NCBI GenBank assembly: GCA_023390955.1
Contig: JAEWBW010000366.1
Coordinates: forward strand, 1 to 5,814
From: Pseudomonadota bacterium
Lineage (GTDB): Bacteria; Pseudomonadota; Alphaproteobacteria; Rhizobiales; Xanthobacteraceae
Direction: 5' to 3'
DNA: 5,814 bases
Shown: in pieces, positions 5,805 through 5,814 of the stretch
Layout of the letters: every line of letters starts with the position of its first letter
How positions within the stretch are numbered: the first letter of the stretch is position 1
The notes under the pieces: model-generated
Told to the model about the DNA's origin: nothing
What the model saw: only the letters and a program-made list of their open reading frames with translations
The model's database searches: none
Program-made: the position numbers and the translations under genes

Positions 5805-5814
5805 TCATTTGTAC
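5805..5814. promoter_or_regulatory. Possible third operator copy, cut by the window edge
   Basis: TCATTTGTAC at the right edge matches TCATTCGTAC (391-400), the left half plus centre of operator copy 1, at nine of ten positions. The one difference is the C/T change already seen between copies 1 and 2. Only half the palindrome is present. If the next bases read close to ACAAAYGA, this is a third site, placed upstream of the dioxygenase gene. Confidence 0.4.

Noticed and set aside
5698..5814. Small gene or the end of another gene upstream of the dioxygenase
   Set aside because: One minus frame stays open across these 117 bases but runs into the dioxygenase out of frame and shows no motif or ribosome site. 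The stretch is better read as leader DNA.
1..5814. CRISPR array, tRNA or rRNA gene, insertion sequence, phage or toxin-antitoxin genes
   Set aside because: No regular spaced repeats, tRNA-like folds, rRNA segments, transposase motifs or terminal repeats were seen. Genes with recognised families occupy most of the window.

Overview
The window looks like chromosomal DNA from a Bradyrhizobium-like alphaproteobacterium (Nitrobacteraceae). It is GC-rich and tightly packed. The only gap between two genes that point at each other is filled by a palindromic repeat that I recognise, from memory, as common in Bradyrhizobium and Rhodopseudomonas genomes. No phylogenetic search could be run.

Layout: (1) Bases 1-363, minus strand, hold the first 121 codons of a 4Fe-4S protein of the 6-hydroxynicotinate reductase family, cut by the left edge. 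(2) Bases 364-622 are a divergent control region with a plausible promoter for each side. Each promoter is overlapped by a copy of one inverted repeat, consensus CGTTyGTGTACrAAyG. (3) Bases 623-1105 and 1105-4635, plus strand, are a translationally coupled pair: a small protein with two 2Fe-2S clusters (NicA-like), then a 1176-residue molybdenum hydroxylase with one membrane segment and three c-type heme domains fused at its C-terminus (NicB-like). (4) Bases 4633-4730 hold two adjacent hairpins, a likely terminator and a genomic repeat. (5) Bases 4732-5697, minus strand, encode a two-domain extradiol-type dioxygenase of the VOC superfamily. (6) Bases 5698-5814 are its leader, ending in what looks like the first half of a third copy of the operator.

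How the genes may work together: NicAB would hydroxylate nicotinate to 6-hydroxynicotinate on the cytoplasmic side and pass electrons through the fused hemes to the respiratory chain. The divergent reductase would then saturate the pyridine ring to 1,4,5,6-tetrahydro-6-oxonicotinate. This is the route known from Azorhizobium caulinodans and, in its reductive step, from the anaerobe Eubacterium barkeri. It differs from the NicC/NicX maleamate route of Pseudomonas putida. The dioxygenase has no obvious step in that reductive route. It keeps its metal ligands, but the usual active-site histidine appears to be tyrosine, which makes it the most puzzling gene here. The repeated operator suggests that one regulator, not encoded in this window, controls at least the two divergent units and perhaps the dioxygenase. 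The operator arrangement and the dioxygenase's role are inferences. The NicAB and reductase calls rest on domain and motif recognition.
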